This document shows, one piece after another, positions 1 through 7,039 of a stretch of DNA of 12,627 bases (positions are counted from its first letter, which is position 1; the number at the start of each line of letters is the position of its first letter). A model generated the notes under the pieces. That model had not been told where the DNA came from, did no database searches, and was given only the letters and a program-made list of their open reading frames with translations. The DNA lies in the NCBI GenBank assembly GCA_003486945.1, contig DNFL01000255.1:1-12627 (forward strand), read 5' to 3'. Position numbers and translations under genes: made by a program. The DNA comes from Hyphomonas sp. (GTDB taxonomy: Bacteria; Pseudomonadota; Alphaproteobacteria; Caulobacterales; Hyphomonadaceae).

Positions 1-119
1 TTGCCCTGCGCGTCGGTGATGGTGATCATCGTGTTGTTGAAGGTCGAGTTGACGTGCGCGACGCCCGTCGAGATGTTCTTGCGTTCGCGACGGCGAACGC
101 GCGTGGCTTCCTTGGCCAT
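1..119 (-). CDS. rpsK: 30S ribosomal protein S11, N-terminal part (cut by window edge)
   Basis: Only the first 39 codons are in the window; the gene continues past position 1. The translation begins [15 protein letters not shown] and goes on through [15 protein letters not shown], the signature N-terminal strand of bacterial S11. S11 sits on the 30S platform, contacts the 3' domain of 16S rRNA near the mRNA exit site and pairs with S18 and S6. The ATG is at 119-117, preceded by an AAGG-type ribosome binding site. It follows rpsM after a 121-nt spacer that holds a long hairpin, so its expression may be partly separate from rpsM. In most alphaproteobacteria rpoA and rplQ come next; that part cannot be seen here. 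Confidence 0.96.
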   Translation of the reverse strand, partial: MAKEATRVRRRERKNISTGVAHVNSTFNNTMITITDAQG

Positions 120-170
120 GATCTTGCCTTTCGATCTCTACGCCGCCGTAACGCCAGCGGCTACACCTGA

Positions 171-237
171 AGCGAATGGGAGATAGCGAATAGCGAGTAG
201 AAAAAACTATTCGCTATTCGCCATCTCGCTATTCGCT
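171..237. repeat. Long imperfect hairpin of GCGAATA/TATTCGC words between rpsM and rpsK
   Basis: The left arm 186-200 (GCGAATAGCGAGTAG) pairs with 207-221 (CTATTCGCTATTCGC) across 15 base pairs with one G-T wobble, around an A6 loop at 201-206. Beyond it, 180-184 pairs with 223-227, and AGCGAAT (171-177) pairs with ATTCGCT (231-237). The motif TATTCGC recurs three times on the right side, so the element is both palindromic and internally repeated. In the mRNA (minus strand) the loop is U6, so the T-run lies inside the hairpin and this is not a classical terminator. It resembles short dispersed intergenic repeats, but repeat-family membership is inferred. It could act as an RNA processing or stability element between the two genes. 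Confidence 0.8.
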
Positions 238-240
238 CGA

Positions 241-609
241 TTACTTCTTCTTGCCCGCGATCGCCTTCGCCGGACCCTTGCGGGTGCGTGCGTTGGTATG
301 CGTGCGCTGGCCGCGCACCGGCAGGCCCTTGCGGTGACGCAGGCCGCGATAGCAGCCGAGGTCCATCAGGCGCTTGATGTTCATCGAGGTGTCACGGCGA
401 AGGTCGCCTTCCACCATGTAGCCCGCGTCGATCGTCTCGCGGATCTTGATGACTTCAGCGTCCGTCAGCTGGTTCACACGGCGCGATTCCTCGACACCCA
501 CCTTCTCGCAGATTTCCTTTGCGAAGGCTGGGCCGATGCCATGAATATAGCGAAGCGCGATGATCACGCGCTTGTTGGTCGGAATGTTTACGCCTGCAAT
601 ACGGGCCAA
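241..609 (-). CDS. rpsM: 30S ribosomal protein S13 (TTG start)
   Basis: The 122-residue product starts (M)ARIAGVNIP and contains the helix-two-turn-helix region ([11 protein letters not shown], about residues 24-34) and the C-terminal [16 protein letters not shown] motif, followed by a basic tail ending KKK. S13 is in the head of the 30S subunit, touches P-site tRNA through its tail and forms the B1 bridges to L5 and 23S rRNA. The start codon is TTG (609-607): the conserved ARIAGVN follows directly, a GAGGAGA Shine-Dalgarno lies 7 nt upstream, and the only nearby ATG (640-638) is in another frame. It follows adk after a 148-nt gap with its own promoter candidate. Stop is TAA. Confidence 0.97.
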   Translation of the reverse strand: MARIAGVNIPTNKRVIIALRYIHGIGPAFAKEICEKVGVEESRRVNQLTDAEVIKIRETIDAGYMVEGDLRRDTSMNIKRLMDLGCYRGLRHRKGLPVRGQRTHTNARTRKGPAKAIAGKKK

Positions 610-616
610 TGCCGTG

Positions 617-623
617 TCTCCTC
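617..623 (-). promoter_or_regulatory. Shine-Dalgarno fixing the TTG start of rpsM
   Basis: GAGGAGA on the minus strand, 7 nt upstream of the TTG at 609-607. This strong, well-spaced site, with the conserved ARIAGVN directly after the TTG, decides the start in favour of the non-ATG codon. Confidence 0.85.
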
Positions 624-655
624 AAGCGGGTTTCAAACATGAAATGCGCGCCAAC

Positions 656-671
656 CGGGCGATTGAGCCCG
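656..671 (-). promoter_or_regulatory. Small hairpin in the rpsM leader
   Basis: CGGGC (656-660) and GCCCG (667-671) form a 5-bp stem around a 6-nt loop in the untranslated leader of rpsM, between the promoter candidate and the Shine-Dalgarno. No T-run follows it in the minus direction, so it is not an intrinsic terminator. A regulatory role (for example S4-type control of the alpha operon, known in E. coli) is possible but not shown. Confidence 0.4.
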
Positions 672-712
672 TCGCGCGCACCGGCGGTTAAGCCTGAAGC
701 TAAGAAACGAGG

Positions 713-740
713 CTTATAGCCGCGCTTTTTCGCCCGTCAA
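713..740 (-). promoter_or_regulatory. Sigma70-type promoter candidate for rpsM-rpsK (alpha operon)
   Basis: On the minus strand TTGACG (740-735) is separated by 16 nt from TATAAG (718-713). Each hexamer matches the housekeeping consensus at 5 of 6 positions. The predicted start of transcription is around 705-707, leaving a leader of roughly 100 nt before rpsM. The nine bases CTGTTGACG at the -35 also occur at the -35 of the rpsJ promoter in this window. The stretch after the -10 is CCTCG, a fairly GC-rich discriminator, as is common at growth-rate-controlled ribosomal promoters. Called by eye. Confidence 0.7.
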
Positions 741-757
741 CAGAAGAACTGCGCGGT

Positions 758-1327
758 TCAGGCCGATTGTTTCAGGGCCGCATCAATTGACGCAGACACC
801 TCTTCGATCGTGCCCATCCCGTCCACTTCGACGAGAACGCCCCGTTCCGCATAGAGCGGAACCAGGGGGGCCGTATCTTCATAATAACGCTCCAGACGGC
901 GCGAAAAGGTGGCCGGATTGTCATCCGCCCGCCCCTGCTCCTCGAAACGCCTGGTTACCCGGGCCAGGAGACGGTCATCGTCCACCCGCATCCGGATCAC
1001 CAGATCCACTTTCTCGCCGCGCGATTCCAGGAGGCCGTCGAGCGCCTCTGCCTGGCCGGTCGTGCGGGGGAAACCATCAAAAATGAAACCCGGCGCACCG
1101 GCGCGGGCTGTCAGCTGTTCTGCGATCAGGTCGATGACGATCTGGTCCGAGACCAGGCCGCCCTCATCCATGATCTTTGCGACCCGCTGGCCCAGTTCGG
1201 AACCGGACGAGCGCGAGGCGCGCAGCATGTCACCGGTTGAGAGCTGGACGAACCCGCGGCCTTCGACCAGGCGCTTGGCCTGCGTGCCTTTACCGGCCGC
1301 CGGTGGGCCGAACAGAATCAGATTCAC
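758..1327 (-). CDS. adk: Adenylate kinase, short-LID form (GTG start)
   Basis: Catalyses the reversible ATP + AMP = 2 ADP reaction in the cytoplasm and balances adenylate pools. The 189-residue product carries the P-loop GPPAAGKGT (7-15), the AMP-binding STGDMLR (30-36), DGFPRT (84-89) and the RRLERYYEDTAPL segment (143-155). The LID (about 122-138) is short and lacks the four-cysteine zinc knuckle of long bacterial forms; E. coli Adk is 214 residues. The start is GTG at 1327-1325, sharing GTGA with the secY stop (4-nt overlap), so translation is probably coupled to secY; GGGGG 9 nt upstream is the likely binding site. Stop is TGA. The secY-adk pair is a common arrangement of spc operons. Confidence 0.97.
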   Translation of the reverse strand: MNLILFGPPAAGKGTQAKRLVEGRGFVQLSTGDMLRASRSSGSELGQRVAKIMDEGGLVSDQIVIDLIAEQLTARAGAPGFIFDGFPRTTGQAEALDGLLESRGEKVDLVIRMRVDDDRLLARVTRRFEEQGRADDNPATFSRRLERYYEDTAPLVPLYAERGVLVEVDGMGTIEEVSASIDAALKQSA

Positions 1328-2676
1328 TTACGCTTGCCCCCGAGCTTCGACTTCTTGATCATCCCCTCATACTGGTGGGCAATCAAGTGCGACTGAATCT
1401 GCGTGACGGTGTCCATGGTCACCGAGACGACGATCAGGAGCGAGGTTCCGCCGATATAGAACGGGATACCCGGGAAGTAGCGGCGCAGGAATTCCGGCAG
1501 GATACAGATGAAGACGAGGTAGAGTGCGCCAATCGTCGTCAGGCGGGTAAGGACGTAGTCGATATAGGCGGCGGTGTTCGAGCCAGGACGGATGCCGGGG
1601 ATGAAACCGCCATATTTGCGCAGGTTGTCGGCCGTTTCCGTCGGGTTGAACATGATCGAGGTGTAGAAGAAGGCGAAGAACGCCACCAGCACGCCATACG
1701 TGATCATGTGCGTCCATGAACCCGGCGAGAAGTTGGCCGCGAGCCAGCCGAGAGCGCCAGTTGCCGAAGACGGATCGGCAGCTGCGCCTGCGCCGAGGAA
1801 GCCGACAGCCGTCATCGGCAGCATCAGCAGCGCGCTGGCGAAGATGGCCGGGATAACGCCGGACGTGTTGATTTTGAGCGGCAGGAAGCTGCGCTGGCCC
1901 TGCGCAAAGCCCTGGCTCTGCTGGCGTTTGGGATAGTGAATGATCAGCCGGCGCTGCGAGCGCTCGATGAACACGATGAACATGATCAGGGCGAGGACCA
2001 TCACCACAATGGCCAGCACGAAACCGATATCGACCGATGTGGTGCGGGCCTGGGCGATGAGGTTGTAGATGGCGCGGGGCATTTCCGCGACGATGCCGGC
2101 GAAAATGATCAGCGAGATGCCGTTGCCGATGCCGCGGGCAGTGATCTGCTCACCCATCCACATCAGCAGCATCGTGCCGCCGGTCAGCGTGACCACGCCG
2201 GTCAGGATGAAGAACCAGGACGAGATACCCTCAAGGCGCACTCCGGCCAGGCCGGCGGAAATGGCGAAGGACTGGACGAGGGCGAAAGCCAGCGTCAGGT
2301 AGCGGGTGTACTGGTTGATCTGCTTGCGGCCGGCCTCCCCTTCCTTCTTCAGCTTTTCCAGCGTCGGAGAAGCGGTGGTCATCATCTGGATGATGATCGA
2401 GGCGGTGATGTAGGGCATCACGTTCAGCGCGAAGATGCCCATGCGTTCGACGGCGCCGCCGGCGAACATGTTCATGTTTCCGAGGATGCCCCCGGACTGG
2501 GCTTCAAACAGCGAGGCGTACTGGGACGGATCCAGGCCCGGGATCGGGATGAAGGTGCCCAGCCGGTAGAGGACAAGAATGCCGAGGGTGAAAAGGATAC
2601 GGGCCTGAAGGTCCTTCGCTTTCCCGAACGTCGAGAAATTGAGGTTGCGGGCCATTTGTTCCGCAGCATTCGCCAT
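1324..2676 (-). CDS. secY: Protein translocase subunit SecY
   Basis: Channel-forming subunit of the SecYEG translocon in the inner membrane, which exports unfolded proteins and inserts membrane proteins. The 450-residue product shows ten hydrophobic segments at about 24-43, 82-101, 125-143, 153-173, 183-202, 217-237, 272-293, 321-344, 376-396 and 402-422. Family motifs include RGIGNGISL (181-189), the cytoplasmic ERSQRR (238-243), and FNPTETADNLRKYGGFIPG leading into IRPG (to 365), the loop that contacts SecA and ribosomes. A lysine-rich tail ends the protein. The ATG at 2676 has AGGGAGG 12 nt upstream, a little far; an in-frame ATG seven codons downstream is a weaker alternative. It follows rplO after 90 nt, the widest gap within the S10-spc block. 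Confidence 0.98.
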   Translation of the reverse strand: MANAAEQMARNLNFSTFGKAKDLQARILFTLGILVLYRLGTFIPIPGLDPSQYASLFEAQSGGILGNMNMFAGGAVERMGIFALNVMPYITASIIIQMMTTASPTLEKLKKEGEAGRKQINQYTRYLTLAFALVQSFAISAGLAGVRLEGISSWFFILTGVVTLTGGTMLLMWMGEQITARGIGNGISLIIFAGIVAEMPRAIYNLIAQARTTSVDIGFVLAIVVMVLALIMFIVFIERSQRRLIIHYPKRQQSQGFAQGQRSFLPLKINTSGVIPAIFASALLMLPMTAVGFLGAGAAADPSSATGALGWLAANFSPGSWTHMITYGVLVAFFAFFYTSIMFNPTETADNLRKYGGFIPGIRPGSNTAAYIDYVLTRLTTIGALYLVFICILPEFLRRYFPGIPFYIGGTSLLIVVSVTMDTVTQIQSHLIAHQYEGMIKKSKLGGKRK

Positions 2677-2704
2677 CGGCTGTACGAGCCTCCCTGAAAG
2701 ACGT

Positions 2705-2727
2705 TCGCCGCCAAAGATCGGCGGCGA
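2705..2727 (-). promoter_or_regulatory. GC-rich hairpin in the rplO-secY spacer
   Basis: CGCCGCC (2706-2712) and GGCGGCG (2720-2726) form a perfect 7-bp stem, extended by one T-A pair, around the 7-nt loop AAAGATC. It ends 9 nt before the Shine-Dalgarno of secY in the direction of transcription. The sequence that follows is AACGTC with no T-run, so it is not an intrinsic terminator. It may set a boundary for RNA processing or decay that lowers secY expression relative to the ribosomal genes; this is inference. Confidence 0.6.
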
Positions 2728-2766
2728 CGCATGGTTTGTGAAGGGGCGTTAAGCAAAACCCCCGGA

Positions 2767-3246
2767 TTATTCCGCAGCAGCTTCCTGCGTTGCGCCTGTA
2801 ACAGTGACCTTGCCGCCAGCCTTTTCGACCGCTTCGACGGCCGCTTTCGAGGCGCCGGTGACGGTGATTTTCAGCTTTTTCGGGGCATCGCCCTTGGCCA
2901 GCAGGCGCACGCCGTCGCGGACATTGCGCACCAGGCCGGCTGCAACGAGCGACTCTTCGGTCACGTTCGAGGCATCAAGCTTGCCGGCGTCGACCGCTTT
3001 CGCGATGCGGCCGAGGTTGACCCAGGCATGCGTCTTGGCGTTCGGCGTTTTGAAGCCGCGCTTCGGCAGGCGCATGTAGATCGGCATCTGGCCGCCTTCG
3101 AAGCCGTTCACGGCCACGCCCGAACGCGCCTTCTGGCCTTTCACGCCGCGGCCACCCGTCTTGCCCTTGCCCGAGCCGACGCCGCGACCCACGCGCATCA
3201 GCTTCTTGGCGCTGCCTGGATTATCGGCCAGTTCGTTCAGTTTCAT
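2767..3246 (-). CDS. rplO: 50S ribosomal protein L15
   Basis: The 159-residue product begins [15 protein letters not shown] and has the glycine/arginine-rich [20 protein letters not shown] stretch (18-37), then the [17 protein letters not shown] motif (49-65), all diagnostic of L15. L15 is a late-assembly protein that binds domains II and V of 23S rRNA through its extended N-terminus. I chose the ATG at 3246: GGAG lies 10 nt before it, and the product then begins MKLNEL, the usual form in this group. An in-frame GTG at 3255 would add three residues but lies only 1 nt after that GGAG. It follows rpmD after 29 nt and precedes secY. Confidence 0.96.
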   Translation of the reverse strand: MKLNELADNPGSAKKLMRVGRGVGSGKGKTGGRGVKGQKARSGVAVNGFEGGQMPIYMRLPKRGFKTPNAKTHAWVNLGRIAKAVDAGKLDASNVTEESLVAAGLVRNVRDGVRLLAKGDAPKKLKITVTGASKAAVEAVEKAGGKVTVTGATQEAAAE

Positions 3247-3275
3247 ATCAGTCACGCTCCGACGGCTGGACCGTC

Positions 3276-3461
3276 TTATTTCACAACTTCGACGAGGTGA
3301 TGGACGCGCTTGATCATGCCCTGCACGGCGGGGGTGTCTTCAAGCTCCACCACTTGATTGGCGCGCTTCAGGCCCAGGCCCAACAGCGTCGCGCGCTGCC
3401 AGCTTTCGCGGCGGATCGGGCTTCCCACCCGGCGCACTTTGACAGTTTTCTTCGCAGCCAT
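3276..3461 (-). CDS. rpmD: 50S ribosomal protein L30
   Basis: A 61-residue protein containing [23 protein letters not shown], then the RVHHLVEV ending typical of L30, a small globular protein on the solvent side of the 50S subunit bound to 23S rRNA domain II. Its length matches the bacterial family (about 60). The ATG lies 3 nt after the rpsE stop, with GGAGG from the last rpsE codons 8 nt upstream, so it is likely coupled to rpsE. Order rpsE-rpmD-rplO is the standard spc order. Confidence 0.97.
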   Translation of the reverse strand: MAAKKTVKVRRVGSPIRRESWQRATLLGLGLKRANQVVELEDTPAVQGMIKRVHHLVEVVK

Positions 3462-3464
3462 GGC

Positions 3465-4064
3465 TTAGCCCTCCGCCGGCACTTCGCCGAGGCTCGCGCC
3501 ATCCTTACGGCGGGCGACGAGATCGGACACTTTCAGCCCGCGACGGTTGGCGACCTGGCGCGGCGAGCTTTGCTTCTTCAGCGCGTCAAACGTGGCGCGC
3601 ACCATGTTGTAGGGGTTCGACGAGCCGATCGACTTGCCGACGACGTCCTGGACACCGAGCACTTCCATGACAGCGCGCATCGGGCCGCCGGCGATCACGC
3701 CGGTACCCGGAGGGGCTGCGCGGAGCACGACCTTGCCGGCGCCGTGACGGCCGCTGCCGTCATGATGCAGGGTGCGGCCTTCGCGCAGCGGGATGCGGAC
3801 CATGTTGCGCTTGGCTTCTTCGGTCGCCTTGCGGATAGCTTCCGGAACCTCGCGGGCCTTGCCCTTGCCGAAGCCGGCACGGCCCTTCTGGTCGCCGACC
3901 ACGACGAGCGCGGCAAAACCGAAGTTCTTGCCGCCCTTCACGGTTTTCGCGACGCGGTTGATTCCAACCAGCTTGTCTACGAGTTCGGAGACTTCCTCTT
4001 CACGTTCACGCGGTTGCTCGCGATCACGGCGGCGGCCCCTTCTCTCTCCTCTTTCCTCAGCCAT
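3465..4064 (-). CDS. rpsE: 30S ribosomal protein S5
   Basis: The 199-residue product opens with a charged, arginine/glutamate-rich extension (1-24) typical of alphaproteobacterial S5. It continues with the double-stranded RNA-binding-like N-domain ([19 protein letters not shown], 32-50; [15 protein letters not shown], about 70-84) and the C-terminal [17 protein letters not shown]5 lines the mRNA entry channel, sits at the body-head interface with S4 and S8, and affects decoding fidelity. The start is ATG at 4064 with GGAG 8 nt upstream; that site overlaps the TAA of rplR (TAAGGAG), suggesting re-initiation. The extra C-terminal [13 protein letters not shown] tail is short and acidic. Confidence 0.97.
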   Translation of the reverse strand: MAEERGERRGRRRDREQPREREEEVSELVDKLVGINRVAKTVKGGKNFGFAALVVVGDQKGRAGFGKGKAREVPEAIRKATEEAKRNMVRIPLREGRTLHHDGSGRHGAGKVVLRAAPPGTGVIAGGPMRAVMEVLGVQDVVGKSIGSSNPYNMVRATFDALKKQSSPRQVANRRGLKVSDLVARRKDGASLGEVPAEG

Positions 4065-4076
4065 CAGGCAGACTCC

Positions 4077-4439
4077 TTAGAATTTGAGACCGCCCTCACG
4101 GGCGGCATCTGCCAGAGCTTTCACCCGGCCGTGGAACATGTAACCGCCGCGATCAAACACGACGTCTTCGACGCCGGCTTTCTTCGCGCGTTCAGCGATT
4201 GCCTTGCCGACGAGGGCAGCGGCTTCGATATTGGCACCGGTTTTGGCCGAGCCGAGAACGTCTTTCTCGAGGGTCGAAGCCGAGGCGAGCGTGATGCCCT
4301 TCTCGTCGTCGATGATCTGTACCGAGATGTTCTTGTGGCTGCGGGCAACCGAAAGGCGCGGAAGGCCTTCGGCAACCCGGCGGAGCTTGGTGCGGACCCG
4401 CTGAGCGCGGCGCTGCTTCTTTTCGCGTGCTGTCTTCAT
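4077..4439 (-). CDS. rplR: 50S ribosomal protein L18
   Basis: A 120-residue protein with the basic N-terminus [15 protein letters not shown], the [18 protein letters not shown] strand (28-45), and the C-terminal [24 protein letters not shown], all L18 hallmarks. L18 binds 5S rRNA and, with L5 and L25, anchors it in the central protuberance of the 50S subunit. Length matches the family (about 117-120). The ATG is 4 nt after the rplF stop. Neighbours rplF and rpsE are in canonical order. Confidence 0.97.
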   Translation of the reverse strand: MKTAREKKQRRAQRVRTKLRRVAEGLPRLSVARSHKNISVQIIDDEKGITLASASTLEKDVLGSAKTGANIEAAALVGKAIAERAKKAGVEDVVFDRGGYMFHGRVKALADAAREGGLKF

Positions 4440-4443
4440 GGCC

Positions 4444-5055
4444 TTACTTCTTCTTGCCTTCCTTGCGGCGGACGTATTCGCCCTGCAGGCGGATACCCTT
4501 GCCTTTGTAGGGCTCAGGCGGGCGGAACTTCTTGATCTCGGACGCGACCTGGCCGACGGCCTGCTTGTCCGCGCCCGAGATCACGATCTCGGTGGGCTTG
4601 GACGAGGCAAGCGTGATGCCTTTCGGCGCCTTGTAGATCACGTCGTGCGAGTAGCCGAGCGCCAGCTTCAGGTCAGTTCCCTGCATCTGGGCGCGGTAGC
4701 CGACGCCGACGAGTTCGAGCGTTTTCGAATAGCCCTTGGTGACGCCTTCCACCATGTTGGCGGCGCGGGCGCGGGCGGTGCCCCACTGGGTGCGGGCATC
4801 CGGCGACAGCGACTGGGCGAACGTCGGCGGACGCTTGCCTTTTGCTTTCGCCGCTTCGATGGCGTCATTGGCTGCCTTTGCGAGATCTGCACGCGGCATC
4901 ACCGAGAGCGCGTTGCTCTCGACTTTCGGCGTGATGACCTCCGGCAGGACGAGCTCGAGCTCACCCTTCGGGCCTTTGACCTTGATCGTCTGTCCACTGA
5001 CGGTGACAGTCGCACCAGCAGGAACCGGGATCGCAAGTTTTCCGATACGGGACAT
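4444..5055 (-). CDS. rplF: 50S ribosomal protein L6 with a 26-residue insertion
   Basis: L6 binds near the sarcin-ricin loop at the factor-binding side of the 50S subunit. The product starts [14 protein letters not shown] and contains [21 protein letters not shown] (from about 102) and the C-terminal [12 protein letters not shown] followed by [11 protein letters not shown], clear L6 motifs. It is 203 residues against 177 for E. coli L6. Aligning by eye, the whole difference lies between the conserved PR (54-55) and GTAR (92-95): 38 residues here, 12 in E. coli. The extra segment is alanine/lysine-rich and partly helical-looking ([17 protein letters not shown]), then [10 protein letters not shown]. 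The frame is open throughout. ATG at 5055 with AGGAGG 8 nt upstream, overlapping the rpsH stop. Confidence 0.96.
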   Translation of the reverse strand: MSRIGKLAIPVPAGATVTVSGQTIKVKGPKGELELVLPEVITPKVESNALSVMPRADLAKAANDAIEAAKAKGKRPPTFAQSLSPDARTQWGTARARAANMVEGVTKGYSKTLELVGVGYRAQMQGTDLKLALGYSHDVIYKAPKGITLASSKPTEIVISGADKQAVGQVASEIKKFRPPEPYKGKGIRLQGEYVRRKEGKKK

Positions 5056-5067
5056 TGAACTTGCCTC

Positions 5068-5463
5068 CTAGAATACGCGGCAGAGTACTTCGCCGCCGAC
5101 ATTCTTGGCGCGCGCAGCGTTGTCCGACATCACACCCTGCGAAGTCGACAGGATGGAGATGCCGAGGCCGTTACGCACCAGCGGAATGTCCGACACGGAC
5201 GAATAGACCCGGCGGCCAGGCTTCGAGATACGTTTGATCTCGGAGATGACCGGCTGGCCTTCATAATATTTGAGTTCGATCTCGAGGGACTTGTGACCGT
5301 CCTTCTCGATTTCGGCGTACCCGCGGATGTAGCCTTCCTGGACGAGCACATCGAGCACGCGGCCGCGCAGCTTCGATGACGGCGTCACGACTTTCGTCAT
5401 GCCGCGCATCTGGGCGTTACGGATGCGGGTCAGCATATCGCCGAGGGGATCGGAAATGTTCAT
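5068..5463 (-). CDS. rpsH: 30S ribosomal protein S8
   Basis: The 131-residue product starts [21 protein letters not shown] and ends [15 protein letters not shown], the signature ends of S8; [29 protein letters not shown] forms the conserved 16S-binding C-domain. S8 binds helix 21 of 16S rRNA in the central domain and is a primary assembly protein; in E. coli it represses the spc operon by binding near the rplE start, but I saw no clear copy of that target here. ATG at 5463 has GAGGAGGG 6 nt upstream. The stop TAG overlaps the rplF Shine-Dalgarno (TAGGAGG). Confidence 0.98.
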   Translation of the reverse strand: MNISDPLGDMLTRIRNAQMRGMTKVVTPSSKLRGRVLDVLVQEGYIRGYAEIEKDGHKSLEIELKYYEGQPVISEIKRISKPGRRVYSSVSDIPLVRNGLGISILSTSQGVMSDNAARAKNVGGEVLCRVF

Positions 5464-5479
5464 CTGCTTCCCTCCTCTC

Positions 5480-5785
5480 TTACCAGCTGGATTTCACGAG
5501 GCCGGGGACCTGGCCGCGCGAGCCGAGCTCACGAAGCGCAATCCGCGACATCTTCAGTTTACGATAGTACGCACGCGGACGACCGGTGACTTCGCAACGG
5601 TTGCGAACCCGGTTGGCTGCCGTGTTGCGCGGCATCTGGGCCAGCTTGATGCGGGCCTTGAAGCGCTCTTCCAGCGACAGGTTTTCGTCCATCGCGGCCG
5701 CTTTCAGGGCAGCACGCTTGGCGGCGTAACGCTCGGCCAGGGCCTTGCGCTTGTTGTTCTTCTCGATTGCGCTCTTTTTTGCCAT
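5480..5785 (-). CDS. rpsN: 30S ribosomal protein S14, zinc-free long form
   Basis: The 101-residue product starts [24 protein letters not shown] and has the conserved [20 protein letters not shown] core (about 62-81), then [11 protein letters not shown] at the C-terminus. It lacks the paired CxxC motifs of the zinc-binding 61-residue form, so it is the C-minus type found in most proteobacteria. S14 binds the 3' major domain of 16S rRNA in the 30S head beside S3, S10 and S19. ATG at 5785 has GGAG 9 nt upstream. It lies 18 nt after rplE and 16 nt before rpsH. Confidence 0.98.
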   Translation of the reverse strand: MAKKSAIEKNNKRKALAERYAAKRAALKAAAMDENLSLEERFKARIKLAQMPRNTAANRVRNRCEVTGRPRAYYRKLKMSRIALRELGSRGQVPGLVKSSW

Positions 5786-5803
5786 CTAAGCAGTCTCCTG
5801 GCG

Positions 5804-6358
5804 CTAATTCCGGAACGGGAAGCCACACTCCGCGAGGAGTGCCTTGGCTTCTTCGTTCGTTTCGGCGGTGGTGCAGACGATGATGTCCATACCGCGCACT
5901 TCATCCACCTCGTCGTAATTGATCTCCGGGAACACGATGTGTTCCTTGATGCCCATGGCGTAGTTGCCACGGCCATCGAAGCTCTTGCCGTTGAGGCCCC
6001 GGAAGTCTTTCACGCGCGGCAGCGCGATTGTGGTGAGGCGGTCCAGGAACTCGTACATCCGGTCACGGCGGAGCGTGACCTTTGCACCGATCAGCATGCC
6101 TTCGCGCAGCTTGAAGCCAGCGATCGACTTGCGGGCCTTGGTGGCCACCGGCTTCTGACCGGCGATACGCTCCAGCTCCGCCAGGGCCGACTTGATCTTC
6201 TTGGAGTCGTTGACGGCTTCGCCCACGCCCATGTTGATCACGACCTTGTCGAGTTTCGGAACCTTCATCGGGTTCGAGTAGTTGAACTGCTCCTGCAGCT
6301 TCGCCCGGATCTCTTCCCGGTACTTCCGCTTGAGGCGGGGTTCATAAGCCTCAGACAT
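5804..6358 (-). CDS. rplE: 50S ribosomal protein L5
   Basis: The 184-residue product begins [21 protein letters not shown] and contains [17 protein letters not shown] (33-49), [21 protein letters not shown] (67-87) and [21 protein letters not shown] near the end, all L5 signatures. L5 binds 5S rRNA in the central protuberance, touches P-site tRNA and bridges to S13. The frame is open 132 nt further upstream, but that region codes for rplX in another frame. The ATG at 6358 is chosen because AGGGGA lies 8 nt before it and the family start fits. It overlaps the end of rplX by 8 nt (ATGTCTGA). Confidence 0.97.
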   Translation of the reverse strand: MSEAYEPRLKRKYREEIRAKLQEQFNYSNPMKVPKLDKVVINMGVGEAVNDSKKIKSALAELERIAGQKPVATKARKSIAGFKLREGMLIGAKVTLRRDRMYEFLDRLTTIALPRVKDFRGLNGKSFDGRGNYAMGIKEHIVFPEINYDEVDEVRGMDIIVCTTAETNEEAKALLAECGFPFRN

Positions 6359-6668
6359 CGATCGATTCCCCTGAACGTTTGGCCACGCGCGTCTTGCGGC
6401 CGTGCTGGTCAATCTTGAATCCGACGCGGACGGCCTTGCCATCGCGCGGGTCGGCATGGGCGACGTTCGACACGTGGATCGGCGCCTCAAAGGACTTCAT
6501 GCCACCGGGGTCGAGCTGGGTCGGCTTCTGATGGCGCTTCACGAGATTGACGCCGCGCACAACGACGCGGTTCTCTTCCGTGAGCACTTTCAGGACTTCA
6601 CCCTTGGTGCCCTTGTCCTTGCCGGTGATGACGACGACGGTGTCGCCCTTCTTGATCTTCGCGGCCAT
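6351..6668 (-). CDS. rplX: 50S ribosomal protein L24
   Basis: The 105-residue product begins [25 protein letters not shown], the KOW motif of L24, and includes [18 protein letters not shown] (39-56) and the [21 protein letters not shown] strand. L24 is a primary assembly initiator that binds the 5' end of 23S rRNA near the exit of the peptide tunnel. The longer open frame upstream of the ATG overlaps rplN and is not coding. GGAGG lies 10 nt before the ATG, inside the end of rplN, and the genes are separated by 2 nt. The last codons overlap the rplE start. Confidence 0.97.
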   Translation of the reverse strand: MAAKIKKGDTVVVITGKDKGTKGEVLKVLTEENRVVVRGVNLVKRHQKPTQLDPGGMKSFEAPIHVSNVAHADPRDGKAVRVGFKIDQHGRKTRVAKRSGESIDV

Positions 6669-6670
6669 AG

Positions 6671-7039
6671 TTACAGGACCTCCGGCGCCATGTTGGCGAT
6701 CTTGACCTGGTTCTTCGCGCGCAGTTCGCGCGGAACCGGCCCGAACACGCGGGTGCCGATCGGCTCGCCATTGTTGTTGATCAGGACGGCAGCGTTCGAG
6801 TCGAAGCGGATCGTCGAGCCATCGGCCCGGTTGATGTCCTTCGACACGCGGACCACGACCGCCTTGCGGACGTCGCCCTTCTTCACGCGGCCCGTCGGGA
6901 TCGCTTCCTTGATCGAGACCACGATCACATCGCCCACCGAGGCATAACGGCGGCCAGCGCCACCGAGCACCTTGATGCACATCACGCGGCGTGCGCCCGA
7001 GTTATCGGCGACCCGCAGGTTGGTTTGCATCTGGATCAT
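6671..7039 (-). CDS. rplN: 50S ribosomal protein L14
   Basis: The 122-residue product starts [27 protein letters not shown], matching the L14 signature closely, and ends [14 protein letters not shown]14 sits at the subunit interface, forms bridges with 16S rRNA helix 14 and contacts L19; it is also the target of the silencing factor RsfS in many bacteria. Length equals the usual 122-123. The ATG overlaps the rpsQ stop as ATGA (7039-7036), with AAGGA 8 nt upstream, so coupling is likely. In E. coli this is the first gene of the spc operon with its own promoter; here there is no gap for one. Confidence 0.98.
   Translation of the reverse strand: MIQMQTNLRVADNSGARRVMCIKVLGGAGRRYASVGDVIVVSIKEAIPTGRVKKGDVRKAVVVRVSKDINRADGSTIRFDSNAAVLINNNGEPIGTRVFGPVPRELRAKNQVKIANMAPEVL

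Noticed and set aside
186..221. Rho-independent terminator after rpsM
   Set aside because: The six-T run is in the loop of the hairpin and not after the stem, so it does not fit an intrinsic terminator on the minus strand.
1936..2697. 253-codon plus-strand frame rich in His, Asp and Gly
   Set aside because: It is the complement of the secY transmembrane region; the odd His/Asp composition comes from the reversed hydrophobic codons.
3247..3255. Upstream GTG start of rplO adding MTD
   Set aside because: The GGAG would be only 1 nt from this GTG; the ATG at 3246 has normal spacing and gives the usual MKLNEL start.
3297..4535. 412-codon open frame on the plus strand
   Set aside because: It lies antisense across rpmD, rpsE and rplR, which are certain genes. 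Long antisense open frames are expected in GC-rich coding DNA, and its product is low-complexity with no recognisable family.
5399..6418. 339-codon open frame on the plus strand
   Set aside because: Antisense to rpsN and rplE; composition-driven, no motif or binding site.
6359..6490. 44-residue N-terminal extension of rplE
   Set aside because: The extension lies in another frame of rplX, looks unlike L5, and a good ribosome binding site precedes the ATG at 6358.
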